Numbered from the stretch's first letter, positions 1 to 5,952 are shown. The stretch: 7,101 nt of DNA from UBA11373 sp035291545 (GCA_035291545.1 DATDRW010000004.1:1-7101); one strand, 5' to 3'. Made by a program: numbers and translations. Notes: a model not told the origin generated them from the letters alone.

Positions 1-113
1 TCGGCGACGTGCTGTTCAGCCGCTTCGTGATCCCGTTCGAGGTGGTGTCGTTCGTGCTGCTCGCCGCCCTCATCGGCGGCATCGTCCTGGCGAGGAAGGA
101 CCAGGAATCGTGA
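1..113 (+). CDS. nuoJ: NADH-quinone oxidoreductase subunit J, C-terminal fragment
   Basis: Only the last 36 codons are in the window. The reading frame starts at base 3 and ends with TGA at 111-113. The visible peptide contains LFSRFVIPFEVVSFVLLAAL, then a Gly/Ile-rich stretch and LARKDQES. The PFE-V-S-LLLAALIG-IVLARK pattern is the typical last transmembrane helix and tail of NuoJ. NuoJ is a membrane subunit of complex I that lies between the quinone-binding NuoH/NuoA region and NuoK, and it takes part in the proton-translocation path. The last bases overlap nuoK: the GTG start of nuoK (110-112) shares bases with this TGA, a GTGA overlap that implies translational coupling. The position directly before nuoK fits the standard nuoA-N gene order. 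The start and most of the gene lie upstream of the window. Confidence 0.92.
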   Translation, partial: GDVLFSRFVIPFEVVSFVLLAALIGGIVLARKDQES

Positions 114-415
114 TCGTCAACCAGTTCCTCGTCCTCGCCGCTCTGCTGTTCTCCATCGGCATCTACGGCGTGCTGGTGCGGCGCAACGCCGTGCTGGTGC
201 TGCTCTCGATCGAACTGATGCTGACCGCGGTCAACATCAACCTGGTCGCCTTCGGGCAGTACGTCCAGGACGCGTTGCTCTCCGGCCAGGTGTTCGCCCT
301 CTTCGTGATCACGGTGGCCGCCGCCGAGGTCGGGATCGGCCTGGCGATCGTGGTGCTGATCTTCCGCAACCGGTCCTCGGCCAACGTCGACGAACTGGAC
401 CTCCTCAAATGGTGA
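110..415 (+). CDS. nuoK: NADH-quinone oxidoreductase subunit K
   Basis: A 101-residue membrane protein, the usual NuoK length (about 100). NuoK is the small membrane-arm subunit of complex I, homologous to MrpC, and sits between NuoJ and the antiporter-like NuoN. Three transmembrane helices are visible at about residues 3-24, 28-51 and 61-86. The family's two buried acidic residues are present: Glu35 in the motif LLSIELMLTAVNIN and Glu73 in AAAEVGIGLAI. They match E. coli Glu36 and Glu72, which are needed for proton transfer. The start is GTG, overlapping the nuoJ stop by four bases. An AAGGA at 96-100 lies nine bases upstream, and AGGA at 103-106 lies closer. The hydrophilic tail ends at TGA 413-415 and overlaps the nuoL start. 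Identification is secure; only the exact ribosome-binding site is uncertain. Confidence 0.97.
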   Translation: MIVNQFLVLAALLFSIGIYGVLVRRNAVLVLLSIELMLTAVNINLVAFGQYVQDALLSGQVFALFVITVAAAEVGIGLAIVVLIFRNRSSANVDELDLLKW

Positions 416-2463
416 TGCTCGCCGCCCTGCTCGGCGCCCCGCTCGCCTCCCCGGAGACCGCCCACCTCTCCGACGGCGGCGTGCTCGCCCAGTGGGCGTG
501 GCTGATCCCGGTGGTGCCGCTGGTGCTGATGTTCGGGATCGTGTTCTTCGGCAAGCGGCTCCCGGCCGGGGGCTGGGAACTGGCCGAGGCGGCGATGCTC
601 TTCGTGGCCGTCTACGGCGTCGCCCTGCTCGTCATGAACGCCTCCGAGGGCATCACCTACGAGGGATCGATCGAGATCGCCCGCATCGGCTCGTACGTGA
701 TCGAATGGGGATGGGTGGTCGACGGCCTGTCCATCATGATGTACGCCGTCGTCGGCGTGGTCGGCCTGGCGGTGTTCACCTACGCCAAGGGCTACATGAA
801 GGGCGACGTCCGCTTCACCTGGTTCTTCGCCGCCTTCACCATGTTCGCCGGGGCGATGCTGGTGCTGGTGTCGTCGGCCAACCTGATCCAGTTGATCGTC
901 GGCTGGGAACTGGTCGGCCTCGCCTCGTACCTGCTCATCGGCCACTACTGGGAGGACCACGCCAACAACGCCGCCGCCACCAAGGCGTTCTTGGTCAACA
1001 AGATCGCCGACGTCGGACTGTTCATCGGGGTGATCATCATCGCGGTCACCGTCGGCTCATTCCGGTTCACCGACATCCTGAACGCGGTGGCCGAGGGCGA
1101 TTCGGCTCTGGCGCAGGTGGCGTTCTGGGCCGGGCTCGCCCTATTCATCGGGGCGATGGGCAAGAGCGCCCAGTTCCCCTTCCACGTGTGGCTCCCCGAT
1201 GCCATGGCCGGCCCCACACCGGTGTCGTCGCTGATGCACGCCGCCACCATGGTGACCGCCGGGGTGTACCTGGTGGGGCGGATGTTCCCGCTGTATCAGA
1301 CCGCCGGGTTCGCCGTGGACGTGAAGGCGATCATGATCGTGGTCGGGGCCCTCACCCTGTTCCTCACCGGGCTCATCGCCCTGGTGCAGGACGACATCAA
1401 GAAGGTACTGGCCTACTCGACCCTGTCCCAGTTGGGTTACATGACGGCGGCGATGGGTGCCGGCGCCTACACCGCCGGGTTGTTCCACCTGTTCACCCAC
1501 GCCTTTTTCAAGGGCCTGCTCTTTCTCTGCGCCGGGTCGGTGATCCACGCGGTCCACTCCAACAACATGAGCGACATGGGCGGCCTGCGGAAGTTGATGC
1601 CGTGGACCTATCGCACCTTCCTCGTCGGCTCGCTCGCCCTCGCCGGGATCTTTCCGCTCGCCGGGTTCTGGTCGAAGGACGAGATCCTCGCCTCGATCTC
1701 GTTCGACTCGGGGCACGACGGCGGCACCATCGCCACGGTGGTGCTCGTGGCCGCCATCGCCGGGGCCTTCGTCACCGCCTTCTACATGGCCCGCGCCGTG
1801 TACCTCACCTTCTTCGGCGAGTACAAGGGCCACGGCCATCCCCACGAGTCGCCGCGGGTGATGACCTACCCGCTGATCGGCCTCGGGGTGCTTTCCGCAG
1901 TGGCCGGGTTCGCCAACGTGCCCGGGGTGTTCACCGGATTCACCGAGTGGCTGGCGGCCCGACCGGTGGCGATGGGGGATCACCACGCCGAGGCGATCAA
2001 TTTCGGGCTGGCCGGCATCGGTCTGGCGGTGGCGCTGCTCGGCGTCGTCGCCGGCACCCGGCTGTGGAAGCGCGACGCCGCCACCCAGCAGGCCCGCGAC
2101 ACGTTCCGAATCCCGGTGCTGTACCCGTTGCTGGCGAACAAGTACTACATCGACGACCTGTACCTGAAGGGGGTGGTGGGCCCGATCAAGGGCCCGATCG
2201 CCCGGTTCACCAACTGGACCAACACCTACCTCATCGACGGGTTCGTCAACGCCTTCGCAGCGGTGTCGGTGTTCCTGTCGCGCATCGTCTACCACGGGAT
2301 GGACCAGCGCGGCATCGATCTCGCCTTCAACGCGGTGTCGTCGGCGACGGGAGAGGCCGGGGATGCGCTGCGGTACACGACGTCGGGCAAGATCCAGGAC
2401 TACGCCGCAGCGCTCTTTGCCGGCGCTGTGCTACTGGTCGTGGGTTTCCTGATCTTCACCTAG
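409..2463 (+). CDS. nuoL: NADH-quinone oxidoreductase subunit L
   Basis: A 684-residue antiporter-like subunit at the distal end of the complex I membrane arm, thought to pump one of the four protons per NADH. The Proton_antipo core spans about residues 150-430. Conserved charged residues are visible: Glu167 in GWELVGLASYLLIG (E. coli Glu144), Lys252 in GKSAQFPFHVWLPDAM (E. coli Lys229), His360 and His364 in the helix FHLFTHAFFKGLLF, Lys368, and Lys423 in GFWSKDEIL (E. coli Lys399). The His-containing loop ending HESP is at 473-482. Residues about 575-684, from NKYYIDDLY onward, form the long lateral amphipathic helix and final membrane helix that brace NuoM and NuoN. The chosen ATG at 409 overlaps the end of nuoK. 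GTG at 412 and ATG at 415 are alternatives, and no Shine-Dalgarno is seen, so coupling to nuoK is likely. About 28 residues precede the first typical NuoL helix (WLIPVVPLVLM, residue 31 on), slightly longer than usual. Confidence 0.97.
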   Translation: MVMLAALLGAPLASPETAHLSDGGVLAQWAWLIPVVPLVLMFGIVFFGKRLPAGGWELAEAAMLFVAVYGVALLVMNASEGITYEGSIEIARIGSYVIEWGWVVDGLSIMMYAVVGVVGLAVFTYAKGYMKGDVRFTWFFAAFTMFAGAMLVLVSSANLIQLIVGWELVGLASYLLIGHYWEDHANNAAATKAFLVNKIADVGLFIGVIIIAVTVGSFRFTDILNAVAEGDSALAQVAFWAGLALFIGAMGKSAQFPFHVWLPDAMAGPTPVSSLMHAATMVTAGVYLVGRMFPLYQTAGFAVDVKAIMIVVGALTLFLTGLIALVQDDIKKVLAYSTLSQLGYMTAAMGAGAYTAGLFHLFTHAFFKGLLFLCAGSVIHAVHSNNMSDMGGLRKLMPWTYRTFLVGSLALAGIFPLAGFWSKDEILASISFDSGHDGGTIATVVLVAAIAGAFVTAFYMARAVYLTFFGEYKGHGHPHESPRVMTYPLIGLGVLSAVAGFANVPGVFTGFTEWLAARPVAMGDHHAEAINFGLAGIGLAVALLGVVAGTRLWKRDAATQQARDTFRIPVLYPLLANKYYIDDLYLKGVVGPIKGPIARFTNWTNTYLIDGFVNAFAAVSVFLSRIVYHGMDQRGIDLAFNAVSSATGEAGDALRYTTSGKIQDYAAALFAGAVLLVVGFLIFT

Positions 2464-2478
2464 GAGGAGGACGAGGAG
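2462..2478 (+). promoter_or_regulatory. Strong ribosome-binding site of nuoM
   Basis: Between the nuoL TAG (2461-2463) and the nuoM ATG (2479) the sequence is almost purely A and G. AGGAGG at 2462-2467 overlaps the stop codon and ends 11 bases before the ATG, and GAGGAG lies directly next to the start. This is the clearest Shine-Dalgarno in the operon. It suggests that nuoM has its own efficient initiation, unlike nuoL, which depends on overlap with nuoK. Confidence 0.75.
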
Positions 2479-4050
2479 ATGGACTGGTTCGAAACCGGAT
2501 GGGGCCTGAGCCTCATCGTGTTCCTGCCCCTGGCCGGGGCGGGCCTGGTGTTGATGCTGCCCCGCAAGCAGGAGCTCGCCGCCAAGTCCACCGCCCTGCT
2601 GTTCGCGTTCGCCTCGTTTGCCGCCTCGGTGTACGCCGCCTTCACGTTCGATCTGGGTTCCTCGGCGAACTTCCAATTCGGCACCGATCTGACGTGGATC
2701 CCGGCGATCGGGTCGCGGTTCCACATCGGCATCGACGGGATCAGCCTTCCCCTCCTCGTCCTCTCCACGCTGATCACGCTCCTGTGCATCGTCTACTCGT
2801 GGAACCACTGGCCGGAGCCGCACAACCCGAAGGGGTTCCTGGTGCTGATGCTGGTGCTGGCCACCGGGATGAACGGCACCTTCGTCGCCCTCGACCTGGT
2901 GCTGTTCTTCATCTTCTTCGAGCTGGTGCTGCTCCCCATGTACTTCATGATCGGCATCTGGGGTGACCGCACCAAGATCCGGCTCCCCGGGTTCAAGCGC
3001 GAGGTGGAGACCCGGCTGTACGCCTCGATCAAGTTCTTCCTGTTCACCCTGTTCGGCTCGGCGTTCATGCTCCTCGGCTTCCTGGCGCTGTCTTTCAAGG
3101 CCGACCCGCACACCTTCGACATGGTGCGCCTTGCCGAGGCCGGCCAGATGGGGGTCTTCGACGGGACCTTCGGGGCGTGGGTGTTCGCCGCCCTCTTCCT
3201 CGGGTTTGCGGTGAAGGTGCCGATGTGGCCGCTGCACACCTGGCTCCCCGACGCCCACACCGCGGCACCCACGGTCGGATCGGTGCTGCTGGCGGCGATC
3301 CTCCTGAAGCTCGGCGCCTACGGGTTCATCCGGATCAGCCTGCCGATCCTGCCCACCCAGGCGCAGGAGTGGGCGCCGGTGATCGCGATCCTCGCCGTGA
3401 TCGCCGTCATCTACGGCTCGTTGGCTTGTCTGGCGCAGACCGACATGAAACGGCTCATCGCCTTCTCGTCGGTGGGACACATGGGTTTCGTGATGCTCGG
3501 CATCTCGACCCTCACCGACGTCGGGATCAACGCCGCGGTGATCGGCATGGTGGCGCACGGCCTCATCACCGGCCTGCTGTTCTTCATCGCCGGGTCGATG
3601 CAACACCGGTACCACACCCGCGAGATGTCGCGTCTCGGCGGCAACATGAAGCTGATGCCGATCCTGGGCGGGCTGCTCGCCTTCACCGCGATGGCGTCGC
3701 TCGGACTTCCCGGTCTCGCCGGGTTCTGGGGCGAGTTCATGACGCTGCTCGGCTCGTTCAACCCGCTCGACGGGCTCAGCCTCACCGTGTTCCGCACCGC
3801 CATGGTGGTGGGGGCGGTGGGAACCGTGCTCACCGCCGGCTATCTGCTGTGGATGCTGCAGAAGGTCAACCTGGGCGAGCCTCCGGCGGAATGGGCGGGC
3901 AAGGAGTGGCACGACGCCGACCGGTTCGAGCTGGCGGCCTGGGTGCCGCTGGTGATCGCCATCTTCGCCATCGGCGTGTTCCCCAAGATCGTCTTCGGCG
4001 CCACCGACGGCGCCGTGGTCAACCTGATCCGGTCGGCGTTCGGAGGCTGA
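2479..4050 (+). CDS. nuoM: NADH-quinone oxidoreductase subunit M
   Basis: A 523-residue antiporter-like subunit of the complex I membrane arm, located between NuoL and NuoN, that pumps protons across the cytoplasmic membrane. Family residues seen: Glu148 in FFELVLLPMYFMIGIWG (E. coli Glu144), Lys246 in FAVKVPMWPLHTWLPDAH (E. coli Lys234), Lys277 in ILLKLGAYGFIRISLPILP (E. coli Lys265), and Glu419 in GFWGEF (E. coli Glu407). In NuoM the last-helix residue is Glu where NuoL and NuoN have Lys, so this pattern separates it from its paralogues. Length is normal for the family (about 500-530). The loop after GIWG (about residues 161-179) is charged and appears roughly ten residues longer than in many homologues. 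The ATG at 2479 is supported by a strong Shine-Dalgarno. The TGA at 4048-4050 directly abuts the nuoN start codon. Confidence 0.98.
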   Translation: MDWFETGWGLSLIVFLPLAGAGLVLMLPRKQELAAKSTALLFAFASFAASVYAAFTFDLGSSANFQFGTDLTWIPAIGSRFHIGIDGISLPLLVLSTLITLLCIVYSWNHWPEPHNPKGFLVLMLVLATGMNGTFVALDLVLFFIFFELVLLPMYFMIGIWGDRTKIRLPGFKREVETRLYASIKFFLFTLFGSAFMLLGFLALSFKADPHTFDMVRLAEAGQMGVFDGTFGAWVFAALFLGFAVKVPMWPLHTWLPDAHTAAPTVGSVLLAAILLKLGAYGFIRISLPILPTQAQEWAPVIAILAVIAVIYGSLACLAQTDMKRLIAFSSVGHMGFVMLGISTLTDVGINAAVIGMVAHGLITGLLFFIAGSMQHRYHTREMSRLGGNMKLMPILGGLLAFTAMASLGLPGLAGFWGEFMTLLGSFNPLDGLSLTVFRTAMVVGAVGTVLTAGYLLWMLQKVNLGEPPAEWAGKEWHDADRFELAAWVPLVIAIFAIGVFPKIVFGATDGAVVNLIRSAFGG

Positions 4051-5562
4051 GTGTTCGATTACCACGCCGTCGCACCGGAGCTGATCCTGGGGGTCACGTT
4101 GCTCGCCGTCGTGGCGATCGACCTCGTGCTCCCCGAGCGGCTCAAGTACCTGGCGGGGGTGACCGCACTCGTCGGCATGGTGGCGGCGGTCTTCCCGCTG
4201 CTCACCATGGCGTTCTGTGAGTCGATCTCCGGGTGCACCGATACCGGGGCCCGCGTGATGTTCGGCGGGTCGTACGCGATCGACGATTTCGCCCTGGTGC
4301 TCAAGGGACTGTTCCTGGTGAGCGGGGTGATCAGCCTGTTGCTCTCGGTGGGCTACCTGGAGAGCGAGGACTACTACCAGGGCGAGTTCTACTTCCTGAT
4401 CCTCGCCTCGGTGACGGGGGCGGTGGTGATGGCCTCGGCCCGCGACCTGATCACGATCTTCGTCGGTCTCGAACTGGTCTCGGCCCCGGCCTTCCTGCTC
4501 GCCGGATGGCGCAAGGGCGACCTGCGCGGCAACGAGGCGTCGCTGAAGTTCTTCCTCACCGGGGTGCTGGCGACCGCGGTGATGCTGTTCGGGATGAGCC
4601 TCGTCTACGGACTCACCGGCGAGATCACTTTCGCCGGGATCGCCGAGCAGACGGCGGTGCTCGGCCTCGGCGGCGAACCGGCCTTCGTGATGGCGGTGGT
4701 ATTCGTCCTGGTCGGGTTCGCCTTCAAGGTGTCGGCGGTGCCGTTCCATTTCTGGGTGCCCGACACCTATCAGGGGGCGCCCACCCCGGTGGCCGCCTAC
4801 CTCTCGGTCGGTTCCAAGGCGGCCGGCTTCGTGGGTCTGCTCACCATCTGTTACCAGGCGTTCTCGGCGGTGCCGGAGATCTGGGGCCCGATCCTCTGGG
4901 TGCTGGCGGTGGCCTCGATGACGGTGGGCAACCTGGTGGCGCTCAAGCAGACCAACATCGTCCGCCTGCTCGGCTACTCCTCGATCGCCCACGGCGGGTT
5001 CATCCTGGTGCCGTTCGCCATGGCCGCCTCCTACGACAGCGTCGGGTTGGCCGACGCCTTCTTCGGATCGATCACCTACCTCCTCGTGTACGCATTCATG
5101 AACCTGGGGGCGTTCGCCGTGGTGATCGCCGGCGCCGCCAAGGTGAAGTCGGGGGAGATCACCGAATGGGCGGGGATGCACCGCTACGCCCCGGCCACCG
5201 CCGGATTGCTCTCCCTGTTCTTCCTCGCCCTCGCCGGGATCCCGCCGCTCGCCGGGTGGTTCGCCAAGTTCGTGATGTTCCGCGCCGTCATCGGAGCCTT
5301 CGAGAGCAGGTGGGCGGTGGCCCTGGCGGTGATTGCCGCGGTCAACGCGGTGATCGCCCTCTACTACTACGCCCGGGTGGTGAAGAGCGTGTACATGGAC
5401 GACGTGCCGTTCACGGTGGCGCAGGATGAAGCCGCCGAGGTGCGCACCGCTCCGTCGCTGGTGCTGGCCATCGCCCTCACCGCAGCGGTGGTGGTGATCA
5501 TCGGCTTCTTCCCGCAGATCCTCGCCTTCTTCGGCGAGGCATCGCGGGCGTTCGCGTCGTAG
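4051..5562 (+). CDS. nuoN: NADH-quinone oxidoreductase subunit N
   Basis: A 503-residue antiporter-like subunit of complex I, the one nearest NuoK, and the last gene of the operon. Conserved charged residues are present: Glu141 in VGLELVSAPAFLLAGW (E. coli Glu133), Lys166, Lys226 in FKVSAVPFHFWVPDTYQGAP (E. coli Lys217), Lys256 in LSVGSKAAGF (E. coli Lys247), and Lys406 in GWFAKF (E. coli Lys395). The motif after Glu141 (SAPAFLLAGWRKGD) differs from the LQSL-Y-LAAF style of proteobacteria. Two cysteines, Cys56 and Cys62, lie in the loop after the second helix. The GTG start at 4051 directly follows the nuoM TGA. GGAGG at 4042-4046, inside the last codons of nuoM, serves as a Shine-Dalgarno with a short four-base spacer. 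The TAG at 5560-5562 is followed within six bases by a tandem repeat array, so the operon's 3' UTR contains that array. Confidence 0.98.
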   Translation: MFDYHAVAPELILGVTLLAVVAIDLVLPERLKYLAGVTALVGMVAAVFPLLTMAFCESISGCTDTGARVMFGGSYAIDDFALVLKGLFLVSGVISLLLSVGYLESEDYYQGEFYFLILASVTGAVVMASARDLITIFVGLELVSAPAFLLAGWRKGDLRGNEASLKFFLTGVLATAVMLFGMSLVYGLTGEITFAGIAEQTAVLGLGGEPAFVMAVVFVLVGFAFKVSAVPFHFWVPDTYQGAPTPVAAYLSVGSKAAGFVGLLTICYQAFSAVPEIWGPILWVLAVASMTVGNLVALKQTNIVRLLGYSSIAHGGFILVPFAMAASYDSVGLADAFFGSITYLLVYAFMNLGAFAVVIAGAAKVKSGEITEWAGMHRYAPATAGLLSLFFLALAGIPPLAGWFAKFVMFRAVIGAFESRWAVALAVIAAVNAVIALYYYARVVKSVYMDDVPFTVAQDEAAEVRTAPSLVLAIALTAAVVVIIGFFPQILAFFGEASRAFAS

Positions 5563-5567
5563 AGTCG

Positions 5568-5651
5568 CCCGTTTCCCGTTGCCTGTTGCCTGTTGTCCGT
5601 TGCCCGTTGCCCGTTTCCCGTTTCCCGTTTCCCGTTGTCCGTTGTCCGTCA
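5568..5651 (+). repeat. Tandem heptamer array, 12 units, consensus YCYGTTK
   Basis: Twelve consecutive 7-base units in perfect register. In order they are CCCGTTT, CCCGTTG, CCTGTTG, CCTGTTG, TCCGTTG, CCCGTTG, CCCGTTT, CCCGTTT, CCCGTTT, CCCGTTG, TCCGTTG, and a decayed TCCGTCA. Variation is limited to positions 1, 3 and 7 until the last unit. The period of seven is not a multiple of three and no frame through the array looks like a protein, which argues against a coding repeat. The array begins six bases after the nuoN stop and would be in the tail of the nuo transcript. Heptanucleotide tandem repeats in intergenic DNA are known in other bacteria, such as the STRR repeats of cyanobacteria. I do not know a named family with this unit. 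Confidence 0.95.
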
Positions 5652-5659
5652 GAGGACTT

Positions 5660-5687
5660 CCCGCTATCCGTTGCCTGCGTCCCGCAA
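5660..5687 (+). repeat. Second, degenerate heptamer block, four units
   Basis: After an eight-base interruption (5652-5659) four further units can be read: CCCGCTA, TCCGTTG, CCTGCGT, CCCGCAA. They match the start (YCYG) of the array consensus, and one is identical to array units. They are one base out of phase with the first block, which suggests decay and a small insertion rather than an independent sequence. Confidence 0.6.
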
Positions 5688-5713
5688 GAAGGTGTCCGCG
5701 CTCGACTTCTGTT

Positions 5714-5732
5714 CCTCCCCATTAGGGGGAGG
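5714..5732 (+). repeat. C-rich/G-rich intergenic hairpin
   Basis: CCTCCCC (5714-5720) pairs with GGGGAGG (5726-5732) around the loop ATTAG, a seven-pair perfect stem. No T-run follows, so it is not a standard intrinsic terminator. It stands directly upstream of a second hairpin. From memory, C-rich arm, G-rich arm, GC hairpin and G-rich tail in that order is a common plan of dispersed intergenic palindromes in many bacterial genomes. That resemblance was not tested. Confidence 0.6.
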
Positions 5733-5735
5733 TGG

Positions 5736-5755
5736 CGCCGCCGTCTTCGGCGGTG
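5736..5755 (+). repeat. GC-rich hairpin with UCUU loop
   Basis: CCGCCG (5738-5743) and CGGCGG (5748-5753) form a perfect six-pair stem around TCTT. In RNA a G-U pair (5737/5754) and a C-G pair (5736/5755) extend it to eight pairs. The right arm and loop belong to the first copy of the 26-bp direct repeat. The second copy lacks a matching left arm. Confidence 0.65.
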
Positions 5756-5769
5756 ACGGAGGGGGTCTC
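5744..5769 (+). repeat. 26-bp direct repeat, copy 1
   Basis: A perfect 26-base sequence that begins TCTTCGGCGG, contains TGACGGA and ends GGGGGTCTC. It recurs identically 74 bases downstream. This copy retains the upstream hairpin arm and the C-rich/G-rich hairpin, so it looks like the more complete element. Confidence 0.95.
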
Positions 5770-5817
5770 CACCTCGGGGGCGATCAGCGCCAAACGGGCG
5801 TCCACCTTGGAATGACC

Positions 5818-5843
5818 TCTTCGGCGGTGACGGAGGGGGTCTC
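5818..5843 (+). repeat. 26-bp direct repeat, copy 2
   Basis: Identical over 26 bases to 5744-5769. The flanks differ on both sides: AATGACC upstream instead of GCCGCCG, and GGCATCG downstream instead of CACCTCG. The copy is therefore a truncated element without its left hairpin arm. Its GGGGTCTC end (5836-5843) is also the reverse complement of GAGACCCC at 5886-5893. Confidence 0.95.
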
Positions 5844-5873
5844 GGCATCGAATCGCGTTCCCCAGGCCGGGGC

Positions 5874-5890
5874 GTGTCCACAGTGGAGAC
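5874..5890. promoter_or_regulatory. Imperfect 17-bp dyad, operator-like, with a DnaA-box-like half
   Basis: TCCAC (5877-5881) and GTGGA (5883-5887) are perfect inverted arms around a single A. After one mismatch (5876/5888) two more pairs extend the dyad to 5874-5890. The left half reads GTGTCCACA (5874-5882), one base away from the actinobacterial DnaA box TTGTCCACA. It lies about 75 bases upstream of the lipoprotein start. Binding by any protein is speculation, and a single such site can arise by chance. Confidence 0.3.
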
Positions 5891-5893
5891 CCC

Positions 5894-5914
5894 TCTCCCC
5901 CGTGCCGAGGGAGA
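5894..5914. repeat. Short pyrimidine/purine inverted repeat
   Basis: TCTCCC (5894-5899) pairs with GGGAGA (5909-5914) around a nine-base loop. This resembles the CTCTCCC...GGGAGAG palindromes often found in intergenic DNA of GC-rich genomes. No T-run follows. It is weak as a terminator and is listed because it adds to the mosaic of inverted elements in this gap. Confidence 0.4.
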
Positions 5915-5946
5915 AGCACCGGCAACGGGAACCACGATCGGTTCGA

Positions 5947-5952
5947 TACCGT
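5947..5952 (+). promoter_or_regulatory. Possible -10 element of the lipoprotein gene
   Basis: TACCGT at 5947-5952 fits the loose actinobacterial TANNNT -10 pattern and ends 12 bases before the ATG at 5965. A start of transcription about seven bases further on would leave a leader of only a few bases, so the mRNA would be leaderless or nearly so. This fits the absence of any purine-rich Shine-Dalgarno in the preceding GTCTCACCCTCACT. No convincing -35 is visible. Confidence 0.3.

Noticed and set aside
492..2966. An 824-codon + strand open frame overlapping nuoL in another frame
   Set aside because: The product is low-complexity Arg/Gly/Pro/His sequence. nuoL in the correct frame carries all family motifs.
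2431..5181. A 916-codon open frame on the minus strand, opposite nuoM and nuoN
   Set aside because: Its product is rich in His, Glu, Arg and Gly with no hydrophobic or domain pattern. It mirrors conserved nuoM and nuoN on the other strand and is a typical result of high GC content.
5568..5687. CRISPR array
   Set aside because: Units are seven bases, directly adjacent and without spacers, and no cas gene is present.
5736..5770. Intrinsic terminator of the nuo operon
   Set aside because: The stem is good but no T-run follows; the downstream sequence is G-rich. Termination here is not supported by the sequence.
5498..5935. Minus-strand frame translating the array as GNGKRETGNGQRTTG-like repeats
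   Set aside because: The apparent protein repeat comes from the 7-base DNA period (21 bases, 7 residues). It overlaps the end of nuoN and shows no start signal or domain.
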